Below are positions 56,781 through 64,000 of a DNA stretch of 64,000 nucleotides, in pieces; position 1 is the stretch's first letter, and the number at the start of each line of letters is the position of its first letter. The DNA is from Promicromonospora sukumoe 327MFSha3.1. GTDB taxonomy: Bacteria; Actinomycetota; Actinomycetes; Actinomycetales; Cellulomonadaceae. The stretch covers positions 186,001-250,000 of the forward strand of contig NZ_ARQM01000012.1 of the NCBI RefSeq assembly GCF_000385135.1. Direction: 5' to 3'. The translations under genes were made by a program, and so were the position numbers. The notes under the pieces were generated by a model. It was not told the DNA's origin. It saw nothing but the letters and a program-made list of their open reading frames with translations, and ran no database searches.

Positions 56781-58454
56781 TCAGCGGCGCAGCGTGGGCA
56801 GGCCCAGCGACACCGGGCCGGACGGCGCCGGCGTGCCGTGCGAGTGCTCGTCCTCTCCCCCGCCGAGCCGCGCCTTCTCGCGCGCGGCCCAGGCGTCGCC
56901 CGACCGGGTGCGGCGCACCACGAGGCCCGCGGCGTCGGCGGGCTGGGCGATCAGGTGGTGCGGGGCGGCCTTGGTGACGGTCACGGTCACCATGTCGCCG
57001 GGGCGCGGCACGCCCGCGGGGACGACGTCGGCCAGGCGCGGGTCGTCCAGCGTGGCGGGCGCCTGCGTGAGGTCGACGCCGGGAGCGACGTCGGCGGACC
57101 CGGCGCCGTCCGGCAGCGCGGACAGGCCGAAGTGCACCAGGCGGTTGTCCGCCGCGCGGCCCGACAGGCGGTGCGTCGCGCCGTCCTTGCGGCCAGAGCC
57201 CTCGGCGACGAGCACCTCGAGGGTGCGGCCGACCTGCCGGTCGGCCTCCTCGGCGCCGATGCGCTCCTGCAGGGCGAGCAGGCGCTCGAAGCGCTCCTGC
57301 ACCACGGCCTTCGGGAGCTGGTCGTCCATGGTCGCGGCGGGCGTGCCCGGCCGCGGCGAGTACTGGAAGATGAACGCCGAGCTGAACCGCGAGGCCTCGA
57401 CCACACGCATGGTCTCGGCGAAGTCCTCCTCGGTCTCGCCCGGGAAGCCGACGATGATGTCGGTGGTGATCGACGCGTCGGGCATCGCGGCGCGGACCCG
57501 GTCGAGTATGCCGAGGAACTTCTCCGAGCGGTACGAGCGGCGCATCGCGCGCAGGATCCGATCGGAGCCGGACTGCAGCGGCATGTGCAGCTGCGGCATC
57601 ACGTTCGGGGTCTCGGCCATCGCGGCGATGACGTCGTCCGTGAAGGCGGCCGGGTGCGGGGACGTGAACCGCACGCGCTCCAGACCCTCGATCTGCCCGC
57701 AGGCCCGCAGCAGCTTGGCGAACGCGCCGCGGTCGCCGAACTCGACGCCGTAGCTGTTCACGTTCTGGCCCAGCAGCGTCACCTCGATGGCGCCGGCGGC
57801 CACGAGCGCCTCGACCTCGGCGAGGATCTCGCCCGGACGGCGATCGCGCTCCTTGCCGCGCAGGTGCGGCACGATGCAGAAGGTGCAGGTGTTGTTGCAG
57901 CCCACCGAGATGCTGACCCAGCCGGCGTAGACCGACTCGCGCTTGGTCGGCAGCGTGGACGGGAAGACCTGCAGGGACTCCGCGATCTCCACCTGGGCGG
58001 CCTCGTTGTGCCGGGCGCGCTCCAGCAGCACCGGCAGGGCGTCCAGGTTGTGCGTGCCGAAGACGACGTCCACCCACGGAGCCTTCGCGACGATGTCGCC
58101 GCGGTCCTTCTGCGCCAGGCAGCCGCCGACGGCGATCTGCATGCCGGGCCGCGTCGCCTTGATGCCCGCGAGCTGGCCGAGGTTCCCGTACAGCTTGTTG
58201 GCCGCGTTCTCGCGCACGGCGCACGTGTTGATCACGACGACGTCGGCGGCGTTCGCGGCCTCGTCCTGGCTGGACGCGCGCGTGTAGCCGGCCTGCTCGA
58301 GCATGCCGGCCATGTGCTCCGAGTCGTGCACGTTCATCTGGCACCCGAGGGTGCGGACCATGTAGGTGCGGGGCGCCTCGGGCACCTCGTCGCGGACGGC
58401 GGTGTCGGTCGCGGCGGCGTCGGGCAGGGCTGAGGGGAGGGCGGTCGTGGACAT
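56781..58454 (-). CDS. miaB: tRNA 2-methylthio-N6-dimethylallyladenosine synthase MiaB
   Basis: A 557-residue MiaB. The UPF0004 domain has the three cluster cysteines in [15 protein letters not shown] and G-G-C-L-A-Q. The radical-SAM motif is G-C-N-N-T-C-T-F-C. The TRAM domain begins near residue 405. It methylthiolates i6A37 made by MiaA. A disordered tail with S-H-G-T-P-A-P extends beyond the usual end. The ATG at 58454 is preferred because TAAAAT lies 8 nt upstream and the ribosome site is poor. It is divergent from gluA. Confidence 0.95.
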   Translation of the reverse strand: MSTTALPSALPDAAATDTAVRDEVPEAPRTYMVRTLGCQMNVHDSEHMAGMLEQAGYTRASSQDEAANAADVVVINTCAVRENAANKLYGNLGQLAGIKATRPGMQIAVGGCLAQKDRGDIVAKAPWVDVVFGTHNLDALPVLLERARHNEAAQVEIAESLQVFPSTLPTKRESVYAGWVSISVGCNNTCTFCIVPHLRGKERDRRPGEILAEVEALVAAGAIEVTLLGQNVNSYGVEFGDRGAFAKLLRACGQIEGLERVRFTSPHPAAFTDDVIAAMAETPNVMPQLHMPLQSGSDRILRAMRRSYRSEKFLGILDRVRAAMPDASITTDIIVGFPGETEEDFAETMRVVEASRFSSAFIFQYSPRPGTPAATMDDQLPKAVVQERFERLLALQERIGAEEADRQVGRTLEVLVAEGSGRKDGATHRLSGRAADNRLVHFGLSALPDGAGSADVAPGVDLTQAPATLDDPRLADVVPAGVPRPGDMVTVTVTKAAPHHLIAQPADAAGLVVRRTRSGDAWAAREKARLGGGEDEHSHGTPAPSGPVSLGLPTLRR

Positions 58455-58556
58455 CGTCCCCGATTTTACGACCCCTTTCGAGGCCCGCCGAACGGTTGAT
58501 CCAGGCACATAACGGGCATCTGTTACCGAAACGTTGTGCAGTGATGACCGGTCGAC

Positions 58557-58586
58557 TTGGTCCTTGAAACATCGGATCGTTAGGTT
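58557..58586 (+). promoter_or_regulatory. Leaderless-type promoter of gluA
   Basis: TTGGTC (58557-58562) and TAGGTT (58581-58586) are 18 bp apart, with 6 nt between the -10 and the gluA ATG at 58593. No usable Shine-Dalgarno is present. Confidence 0.5.
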
Positions 58587-58592
58587 CAAGGG

Positions 58593-59408
58593 ATGGACCA
58601 GAGCACCTCGACCACCGGCCAACCGGCGGCCGACAACACCGTGGACGCTCCGACGTCGGACCGCGCCCTCGGGGCGCCCCTCGTCGAGCTGAAGAGCGTG
58701 AACAAGCACTTCGGCGCGCTGCACGTGCTGCAGGACATCGACCTCACCGTCCGCAAGGGCGAGGTGCTGGTCGTGATCGGCCCGTCCGGGTCCGGCAAGT
58801 CCACGCTGTGCCGGGCGATCAACCGCCTGGAGACCATCGACGACGGCACCATCACAGTCGACGGCAAGACCCTGCCCGAGGAGGGCAAGGCCCTCGCGCA
58901 GCTCCGCGCCGAGGTCGGGATGGTATTCCAGTCGTTCAACCTGTTCGCGCACAAGACCGTGCTCGACAACGTCACCCTCGGGCCGCGCAAGGTTCGCGGG
59001 CTGAGCAAGAAGGACGCGGAGGAGCAGGCCCGCAAGCTGCTCGACCGCGTGGGCGTCGGCAACCAGGCGGGCAAGATGCCCGCCCAGCTCTCCGGCGGCC
59101 AGCAGCAGCGCGTCGCGATCGCGCGCGCCCTGGCGATGCAGCCCAAGGTGATGCTGTTCGACGAGCCGACGTCGGCCCTCGACCCCGAGATGGTCAACGA
59201 GGTGCTCGACGCGATGGTCGCGCTCGCCCAGGAGGGCATGACGATGATCGTCGTGACCCACGAGATGGGCTTCGCCCGGAAGGCCGCCGACCGCGTGGTC
59301 TTCATGGCGGACGGGCAGATCGTCGAGGAGGCTCAGCCCGAGGAGTTCTTCACCGCGCCCAAGAGCGAGCGGGCGCGCGACTTCCTGTCCAAGATCCTGA
59401 CCCACTGA
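58593..59408 (+). CDS. gluA: Glutamate ABC transporter ATPase GluA
   Basis: A 271-residue polar amino acid transport ATPase. Walker A is G-P-S-G-S-G-K-S-T, the signature is L-S-G-G-Q-Q-Q-R, Walker B is [14 protein letters not shown] and the switch His is in [10 protein letters not shown] 30-residue disordered extension precedes the usual N-terminus. It powers uptake with GluB, GluC and GluD encoded directly downstream. The cluster next to recX and miaB matches gluABCD of Corynebacterium glutamicum, which supports the glutamate assignment. Confidence 0.93.
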   Translation: MDQSTSTTGQPAADNTVDAPTSDRALGAPLVELKSVNKHFGALHVLQDIDLTVRKGEVLVVIGPSGSGKSTLCRAINRLETIDDGTITVDGKTLPEEGKALAQLRAEVGMVFQSFNLFAHKTVLDNVTLGPRKVRGLSKKDAEEQARKLLDRVGVGNQAGKMPAQLSGGQQQRVAIARALAMQPKVMLFDEPTSALDPEMVNEVLDAMVALAQEGMTMIVVTHEMGFARKAADRVVFMADGQIVEEAQPEEFFTAPKSERARDFLSKILTH

Positions 59409-59470
59409 TCTTTCACAGACTGATCTCAGCCAAGGGGTCCTACCCGGACCCGAACTACCGAAGGGGAATC

Positions 59471-60316
59471 ATGCGCAAGCACACCATGGGGCTGCTGGCG
59501 ATGGCCGCCGCGTCCACCCTCGCGCTCTCGGCCTGCGGCGGAGCCGAGGTCGGCGGCGAGCCCGAGGAGGGCGCGTCCGCGGGCGGCGACGGCATCACGA
59601 TCGGCATCAAGTACGACCAGCCGGGCCTCGGCCTGCAGGACGGCGCCGAGTACACCGGGTTCGACGTGGACGTCGCCCGGTACGTCGCGAACGAGCTGGG
59701 CTACAGCGAGGACCAGATCACCTTCAAGGAGACGCCCTCCGCCAACCGCGAGAGCATGCTCCAGAACGGTGACGTCGACATGATCTTCGCGACGTACTCG
59801 ATCACGGACGAGCGCAAGGAGGTCATCGACTTCGCCGGACCGTACTTCGTCGCCGGTCAGGACCTCCTCGTCGCCGCCGACAACACCGACATCACCGGCC
59901 CGGAGGACCTGGAGGGCAAGAACCTCTGCTCGGTCACCGGCTCGACGTCGGCGGAGAAGATCAAGACCGACTACGCCGAGGGCGTGCAGCTCCTGGAGCG
60001 CCCGGGCTACGCCGAGTGCGTCACCGCCCTGGCCGCCGGCCAGGTCGACGCCGTCACGACCGACGACATCATCCTCGCCGGCCTCTCCGCCGCCAACGGC
60101 GACGGCAACCTCAAGGTCGTCGGCGCGCCGTTCTCCGAGGAGCGCTACGGCGTGGGCCTGCCCAAGGGCTCGGACCGGTGCGAGGACATCAACGCGGCGA
60201 TCACCAAGATGATCGACGACGGCACGTGGGAGGAGCTCGTCGCCGCCAACACCGAGGGCGCCGACTACACCCCGAACGCGGACCTCAACCCGCCGACGCC
60301 GGACGCCTGCGCCTGA
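59471..60316 (+). CDS. gluB: Glutamate-binding lipoprotein GluB
   Basis: A 281-residue family-3 solute-binding lipoprotein with lipobox L-S-A-C-G. The binding region includes Y-T-G-F-D-V-D-V-A-R-Y-V-A, D-M-I-F-A-T-Y-S-I-T-D-E-R, and G-V-G-L-P-K-G-S, typical of the GluB/GlnH group. Two mature cysteines in K-N-L-C-S-V-T-G and Y-A-E-C-V-T-A may form a disulfide. AAGGGG precedes the ATG at 59471. A strong hairpin after the gene probably raises its expression over the permeases. Confidence 0.92.
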   Translation: MRKHTMGLLAMAAASTLALSACGGAEVGGEPEEGASAGGDGITIGIKYDQPGLGLQDGAEYTGFDVDVARYVANELGYSEDQITFKETPSANRESMLQNGDVDMIFATYSITDERKEVIDFAGPYFVAGQDLLVAADNTDITGPEDLEGKNLCSVTGSTSAEKIKTDYAEGVQLLERPGYAECVTALAAGQVDAVTTDDIILAGLSAANGDGNLKVVGAPFSEERYGVGLPKGSDRCEDINAAITKMIDDGTWEELVAANTEGADYTPNADLNPPTPDACA

Positions 60317-60333
60317 CGTCTCCTTCGTAGTGC

Positions 60334-60371
60334 ACCGGGATCGCGTCCGCCCAGCGAGACGCGATCCCGGT
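60334..60371 (+). terminator. Intra-operon hairpin between gluB and gluC
   Basis: ACCGGGATCGCGTC (60334-60347) pairs exactly with 60358-60371 around a 10-nt loop. No U-tract. Located 18 nt after gluB and 87 nt before gluC, it is placed to stabilise the upstream mRNA and limit read-through, as often happens after binding-protein genes. Confidence 0.7.
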
Positions 60372-60457
60372 TCGCTGCGGGGCGGCATCCCGCCGTCCGC
60401 GACTGTGACCTACCGGGGCGCGCCGACCAAGGCCGTGCCTCTCCCGAAAGGTGACCC

Positions 60458-61147
60458 GTGAACGACTATCTGTCAGGGCTCGGCGCGCTCCTGCAGCAGT
60501 ACGACGTGCTCGGAGCGTTCTGGACCAACATCCAGCTCACGTTCTGGGGCGCGCTGATCGCGCTGGCGCTCGGCACGCTGCTCGCGCTCATGCGGATCTC
60601 CCCCATCGCGTCGCTGCGCTGGGCCGGCGCCACGTACGTGAGCGTCTTCCGCAACACCCCGCTGACGATCATCATGACCTTCATGGTCATGGGCGTGTGG
60701 ACCGCGCTCCAGATCCAGCTCGCCGACAACTTCGAGGACAACTTCTTCCGCCTCGCCGTCGTCGGCCTGGCCGTCTACCACGCGGCGTTCGTCTGCGAGG
60801 CGATCCGCTCCGGCGTGAACACGGTCCCGCTGGGCCAGGCCGAGGCCGCCCGCGCGATCGGCCTGTCGTTCCTGCCGGCCGCGCGCCTGATCATCCTTCC
60901 GCAGGCGTTCCGCGGGGCCACCGCCCCGCTGGGCAACACCCTCATCGCGCTGCTGAAGAACTCGACCGTGGCCGCGGCGGCCAGCGTCTCCTGGGAGACC
61001 TCCTCCACGATGAAGACCATGATCGAGTTCAACCCCAACTATCTCTGGGAGATCTTCGCGGTGTTCGCGATCGGCTACGTCATCCTGGTGATCCCCATCG
61101 GACTGCTGACGACCTGGCTGTCCCAGCGACTGGCGGTGAAGCGATGA
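60458..61147 (+). CDS. gluC: Glutamate ABC transporter permease GluC
   Basis: A 229-residue His/Glu/Gln-type permease with about five helices. The ATPase-docking loop is G-Q-A-E-A-A-R-A-I-G-L-S-F-L-P-A-A-R-L-I-I-L-P-Q-A. The GTG at 60458 has AAAGGTGA upstream. Its stop overlaps the gluD ATG (ATGA), so the two permeases are translated together and form the heterodimeric channel. Confidence 0.93.
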   Translation: MNDYLSGLGALLQQYDVLGAFWTNIQLTFWGALIALALGTLLALMRISPIASLRWAGATYVSVFRNTPLTIIMTFMVMGVWTALQIQLADNFEDNFFRLAVVGLAVYHAAFVCEAIRSGVNTVPLGQAEAARAIGLSFLPAARLIILPQAFRGATAPLGNTLIALLKNSTVAAAASVSWETSSTMKTMIEFNPNYLWEIFAVFAIGYVILVIPIGLLTTWLSQRLAVKR

Positions 61148-62031
61148 GCGCCTCGGTACTCTTCGACGCCCCCGGGCCCCGGGCGCGGAGCTGGACCCTC
61201 GTCGGCAACATCGTCGGCGCGCTCGTCGTGCTCGCGGTGGCCGCGTGGGTGCTGGTCCAGCTCGACAGCAAGGGCCAGCTGGAGCCCCAGCTCTGGGCGG
61301 ACGCCGTCTCGGCCCGCACCTGGCAGTACTACCTGATCCCGGGCCTGCTCAACACGCTGCGGGCGGCGGCGTTCGCGATCGTGGGCTCGATCGTCTTCGG
61401 CCTCGTGTTCGGCATGGGGCGGCTGTCGCAGGTAAGCCTCGTACGCGGGGTGAGCGGCACCGTGGTGGAGTTCTTCCGGGCCGTCCCCGTGCTGCTCATG
61501 ATGGTGTTCTTCTACGGCCTGTTCGGGCAGCTGCTGCCCGGCGTGAGCGACAAGGCGTTCCTCGCCGTCGTGGTCGCGCTCATCCTGTACAACGGCTCGG
61601 TCATCGCGGAGCTGGTGCGGTCGGGCGTGGGGAACCTGCCCCGCGGCCAGGGTGAGGCCGGGCTCGCGATCGGCCTGACGCCGGGTCAGACGCTGCGCTC
61701 CATCCAGCTGCCCCAGGCGCTGGTGGCCATGCTGCCCGCGATGGTGTCGCAGATCGTCGTGGTCCTGAAGGACTCGGCGCTCGGCCAGCTCATCGGCTAC
61801 CAGGAGCTGCTGCGCACCGGGCAGATCGTCTACTCGGCCGACGGCAACCCGCTGCAGGTGCTCACCGTCGTGGCCGTGGTGTTCATCGTGCTGAACCTGC
61901 TGCTCACCGTGGTGGCGCACCAGCTGTCCCGGCTGCTGTCGAGCCGCACGGCCGGGCAGACCATCGAGGGCACCGGCATCGGCAACCCGACCGCGGTCGC
62001 GGCGGGGGCCGGCGGGCCGAACAACATCTGA
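61144..62031 (+). CDS. gluD: Glutamate ABC transporter permease GluD
   Basis: A 295-residue permease. It is longer than GluC because of an extended first periplasmic segment (D-S-K-G-Q-L-E-P-Q-L-W) and a 35-residue C-terminal tail with Gly/Ala. The docking loop is G-Q-G-E-A-G-L-A-I-G-L-T-P-G-Q-T-L-R-S-I-Q-L-P-Q-A. F-F-R-A-V-P-V-L-L is the family motif before it. The second E-A-A residue is replaced by Gly (E-A-G), a frequent variant in GluD. Confidence 0.93.
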   Translation: MSASVLFDAPGPRARSWTLVGNIVGALVVLAVAAWVLVQLDSKGQLEPQLWADAVSARTWQYYLIPGLLNTLRAAAFAIVGSIVFGLVFGMGRLSQVSLVRGVSGTVVEFFRAVPVLLMMVFFYGLFGQLLPGVSDKAFLAVVVALILYNGSVIAELVRSGVGNLPRGQGEAGLAIGLTPGQTLRSIQLPQALVAMLPAMVSQIVVVLKDSALGQLIGYQELLRTGQIVYSADGNPLQVLTVVAVVFIVLNLLLTVVAHQLSRLLSSRTAGQTIEGTGIGNPTAVAAGAGGPNNI

Positions 62032-62037
62032 CGGGGC

Positions 62038-62133
62038 GCCCCGCCGGACCTGGTCCGGCGGGGCCGCTGTCAGGTATCGACGAGAGGCCGGGTGGTCGGC
62101 AGCGGACGCTGCTCATCACCCGGCCTCTCGTCG
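62038..62133. terminator. Two successive hairpins between gluD and recX
   Basis: GCCCCGCCGGAC (62038-62049) pairs with 62053-62064. CGACGAGAGGCCGGGTG (62078-62094) pairs exactly with 62117-62133, with an inner GCAGC/GCTGC stem. They lie between convergent gluD and recX and probably end transcription from both sides. Neither has a clear U-tract. Confidence 0.7.
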
Positions 62134-62142
62134 GTCTGGGGC

Positions 62143-62856
62143 TCAGTCCTCGGCGTAGCCGAGGTCGTCCGTCTCCTCGCCCTCCGCGGCGAGCGCGTCC
62201 TTGACCAGCTCGAAGGCCAGGCCGGGCGCGTAGCCCTTGCGCGCGAGGGAACCGACGGCGCGGCGCACCCGCACCTGGCGCTCCAGGCTGCGCGTGCGGG
62301 TGACGAGCTTGGTGGCCAGCTTCGCCCCCGCGGCCCGCTCGTCGTCGGAGTCGAGCTGGTCGAGGGCCTCGACGGCGGTGTCCTCGTCGATGCCCCGCCG
62401 GCGCAGCTCCGCGGCGATGCCGCGGCGGGCCAGCCCGCGCTCGGCGTGCCGGGTGCGCACGATGGTCTCGGCGTAGGTCGCGTCGTCCACCAGGCCCACC
62501 TCGCCGAACCGGTCGAGCACCTGGACGACGACGTCCTCCGGGTAACCCTTGCGGGCCAGCGACTGCTCGAGCTCGCGGCGGGACTTCTGCGCCGCCGTCA
62601 GGATCCGGAGGACGACCTCGCGGGTCTTCTCGACGGCGTCGTCCCGGCTGATCTCGCCGGCCTCCAGGCGCTCCGCGACGGTGCGCCGCGGTGCCCGTTC
62701 GCCGGTGCCGCGCCGCCCTCGGCCGCTCGGACGGCGACCATCGCGGGCGGCCTCGCGACCGCCCTCCCAGCTGCTCTCCGCTCCGCCCTCCTGGGCGGCC
62801 GGACGGCCCCGACGCTTCCCCACGCCGGGACCGTCCGATGGATCACCGTACTGCAC
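62143..62856 (-). CDS. recX: Regulatory protein RecX
   Basis: A 237-residue RecX. A basic disordered N-terminus of about 70 residues (R-R-G-R-P-A-A-Q, G-R-G-R-R-G-T-G) precedes the three-helix repeats, visible as L-A-R-K-G-Y-P-E-D-V-V, T-R-H-A-E-R-G-L-A-R-R-G-I-A-A-E-L-R-R-R-G-I and L-A-R-K-G-Y-A-P-G-L-A. RecX limits RecA filament growth. The GTG at 62856 is one base after the recA stop, so both are cotranscribed. Confidence 0.93.
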   Translation of the reverse strand: MQYGDPSDGPGVGKRRGRPAAQEGGAESSWEGGREAARDGRRPSGRGRRGTGERAPRRTVAERLEAGEISRDDAVEKTREVVLRILTAAQKSRRELEQSLARKGYPEDVVVQVLDRFGEVGLVDDATYAETIVRTRHAERGLARRGIAAELRRRGIDEDTAVEALDQLDSDDERAAGAKLATKLVTRTRSLERQVRVRRAVGSLARKGYAPGLAFELVKDALAAEGEETDDLGYAED

Positions 62857-62857
62857 G

Positions 62858-64000
62858 TCAGAACGGTGCCTTCTCGGCGGCCGCCTCCGCCTTGGCGGCG
62901 GTCTTGGCCGCCGTCGTCTTGGTGGCGGTCTTCGCACGCGTCGTGGTCGACTTCGTGGCCTTGGCGGTCGTGGTCGTCCGCGAGGACGAGCTGGCCGCCG
63001 CGACGGTGCCCGTGGGCCCGTCGCCCTCGGTCGCCGACGAGAGCGGGGCGCCCGCGGCCGGGTCCGCCGGGGCGTCGACCTTCGGTCCGACGCCCAGCTT
63101 CTCCTTGACGCGCTTCTCGATGTCGTTGGCGAGGTCCGGGTTGTCGCGCAGGAAGGACCGCGCGTTCTCCTTGCCCTGGCCGAGCTGGTCGCCCTCGTAG
63201 GTGAACCACGAGCCGGACTTGCGCACGAAGCCGTGCTCCACGCCCATGTCGATGAGCCCGCCCTCGCGGGAGATGCCCACCCCGTACAGGATGTCGAACT
63301 CCGCCTGCTTGAACGGCGGCGCCATCTTGTTCTTGACGACCTTGACGCGGGTGCGGTTACCGACCGCGTCCGTACCCTCCTTGAGGGTCTCGATGCGCCG
63401 GATGTCGAGGCGGACCGAGGCGTAGAACTTCAGCGCCTTGCCACCGGTGGTGGTCTCGGGCGAGCCGAAGAACACACCGATCTTCTCGCGGAGCTGGTTG
63501 ATGAAGATCGCGGTGGTGCCGGACGCGCTGAGCGCACCGGTGATCTTGCGCAGGGCCTGGGACATCAGGCGGGCCTGGAGACCCACGTGGCTGTCACCCA
63601 TCTCGCCCTCGATCTCGGCCTTCGGCGTCAGGGCCGCGACGGAGTCGATGACGATGATGTCGAGCGCACCGGAGCGGATCAGCATGTCCGTGATCTCGAG
63701 GGCCTGCTCGCCGGTGTCCGGCTGCGAGACCAGGAGGGCGTCGGTGTCGACGCCGAGCTTCTTGGCGTACTCCGGGTCGAGCGCGTGCTCCGCGTCGATG
63801 AACGCCGCGATGCCACCCTGGCGCTGGGCGTTGGCCACCGCGTGCAGCGCGATGGTCGTCTTACCCGAGGACTCGGGGCCGTAGACCTCGACGATGCGGC
63901 CGCGGGGAAGACCCCCGATGCCGAGTGCGACGTCCAGGGCGATCGAACCGGTGGGGACCACCTCGATGGGGGCGCGGGTCTCTTCGCCGAGGCGCATGAC
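62858..64000 (-). CDS. recA: Recombinase RecA, 3' part (5' end outside window)
   Basis: The window contains all but the first 25 or so residues; the visible frame opens with V-M-R-L-G-E-E, which is internal to RecA. Walker A is G-P-E-S-S-G-K-T-T, followed by [12 protein letters not shown], the Walker B strand [10 protein letters not shown] and the L2 region with [10 protein letters not shown]. After the usual C-terminal domain an extra tail of about 70 residues is rich in Thr, Lys and Ala ([21 protein letters not shown]). RecA forms filaments for recombination and triggers LexA cleavage. Its promoter and SOS box lie outside. Confidence 0.97.
   Translation of the reverse strand, partial: VMRLGEETRAPIEVVPTGSIALDVALGIGGLPRGRIVEVYGPESSGKTTIALHAVANAQRQGGIAAFIDAEHALDPEYAKKLGVDTDALLVSQPDTGEQALEITDMLIRSGALDIIVIDSVAALTPKAEIEGEMGDSHVGLQARLMSQALRKITGALSASGTTAIFINQLREKIGVFFGSPETTTGGKALKFYASVRLDIRRIETLKEGTDAVGNRTRVKVVKNKMAPPFKQAEFDILYGVGISREGGLIDMGVEHGFVRKSGSWFTYEGDQLGQGKENARSFLRDNPDLANDIEKRVKEKLGVGPKVDAPADPAAGAPLSSATEGDGPTGTVAAASSSSRTTTTAKATKSTTTRAKTATKTTAAKTAAKAEAAAEKAPF

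Noticed and set aside
62880-63010. Repetitive sequence at the recA 3' end as a possible repeat array
   Set aside because: It is in-frame coding for a Lys/Ala/Thr-rich tail; the units are short and degenerate, with no spacers as in CRISPR.

Overview
The window is a very GC-rich chromosomal segment of an actinobacterium of order Micrococcales, most likely Promicromonosporaceae or Cellulomonadaceae (Cellulosimicrobium, Isoptericola, Promicromonospora or Cellulomonas-like). This is inferred from the base composition, the many GTG/TTG and apparently leaderless starts, the actinobacterial gene order recA-recX-gluDCBA-miaB...miaA-dapF...hflX...dinG...lexA-LysM-nrdR, and a large secreted plant-glycan degradation locus. 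No rRNA, tRNA, CRISPR array, insertion sequence or prophage was recognised.

Region 1 (1-2700): the start of a methionine aminopeptidase gene, a divergent small XRE regulator, and a DUF222/HNH nuclease-like gene followed by a perfect 66-bp palindrome. Region 2 (2743-23946) is an L-arabinofuranoside utilisation island. A leftward operon encodes a 1580-aa secreted multidomain glycosidase-like protein, a Tat-exported GH127 (DUF1680) enzyme, a secreted carbohydrate-binding/Ig protein, and a WxL-like plus DUF916-like surface-protein pair. A divergent gene encodes a secreted multidomain GH43 enzyme. A second leftward operon encodes a lipoprotein sugar-binding protein, two ABC permeases and a cytosolic GH127 enzyme, with a divergent LacI-family regulator. 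Repeated TTTTCGG elements in both divergent promoter regions suggest that this one regulator controls the island. Three secreted proteins end in the same roughly 90-residue two-cysteine module. The simplest reading is that secreted enzymes trim arabinofuranosyl glycans at the cell surface, the ABC system imports the oligosaccharides, and the cytosolic GH127 finishes the job; the ABC ATPase must be encoded elsewhere.

Region 3 (23974-34860) is mixed: a TRIC-type channel, membrane proteins, gamma-glutamyltransferase, a HAD phosphatase, a convergent pair of PAS-ANTAR paralogues, a DinB/MDMPI-like protein, a CPBP protease, a small HTH protein with an operator-rich promoter, and an alpha/beta hydrolase. 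Region 4 (34865-40538) is DNA metabolism and SOS: DUF5302, nrdR, a LysM protein divergent from lexA with two SOS boxes between them, ldh and a dinG-like helicase. Region 5 (40619-46744) is an alpha-glucoside operon (LacI regulator, GH13, binding protein, two permeases) sitting between dinG and hflX, with tandem GCAANNNNNTTGC operators.

Region 6 (46826-53026) carries hflX, a SANT-like unknown, a GNAT, an RsmC-like methyltransferase, dapF, miaA and a dioxygenase-fold protein. Region 7 (53109-56694) holds two YbjN paralogues and a WXG100-type protein followed by three tightly coupled genes, an orphan type VII secretion-like cluster with no secretion machinery. Region 8 (56781-64000) holds miaB, the glutamate transporter gluABCD, recX and the 3' part of recA, which has an unusual Lys/Ala/Thr-rich tail. 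Long inverted repeats, mostly without U-tracts, sit between many genes and are probably terminators or processing hairpins.
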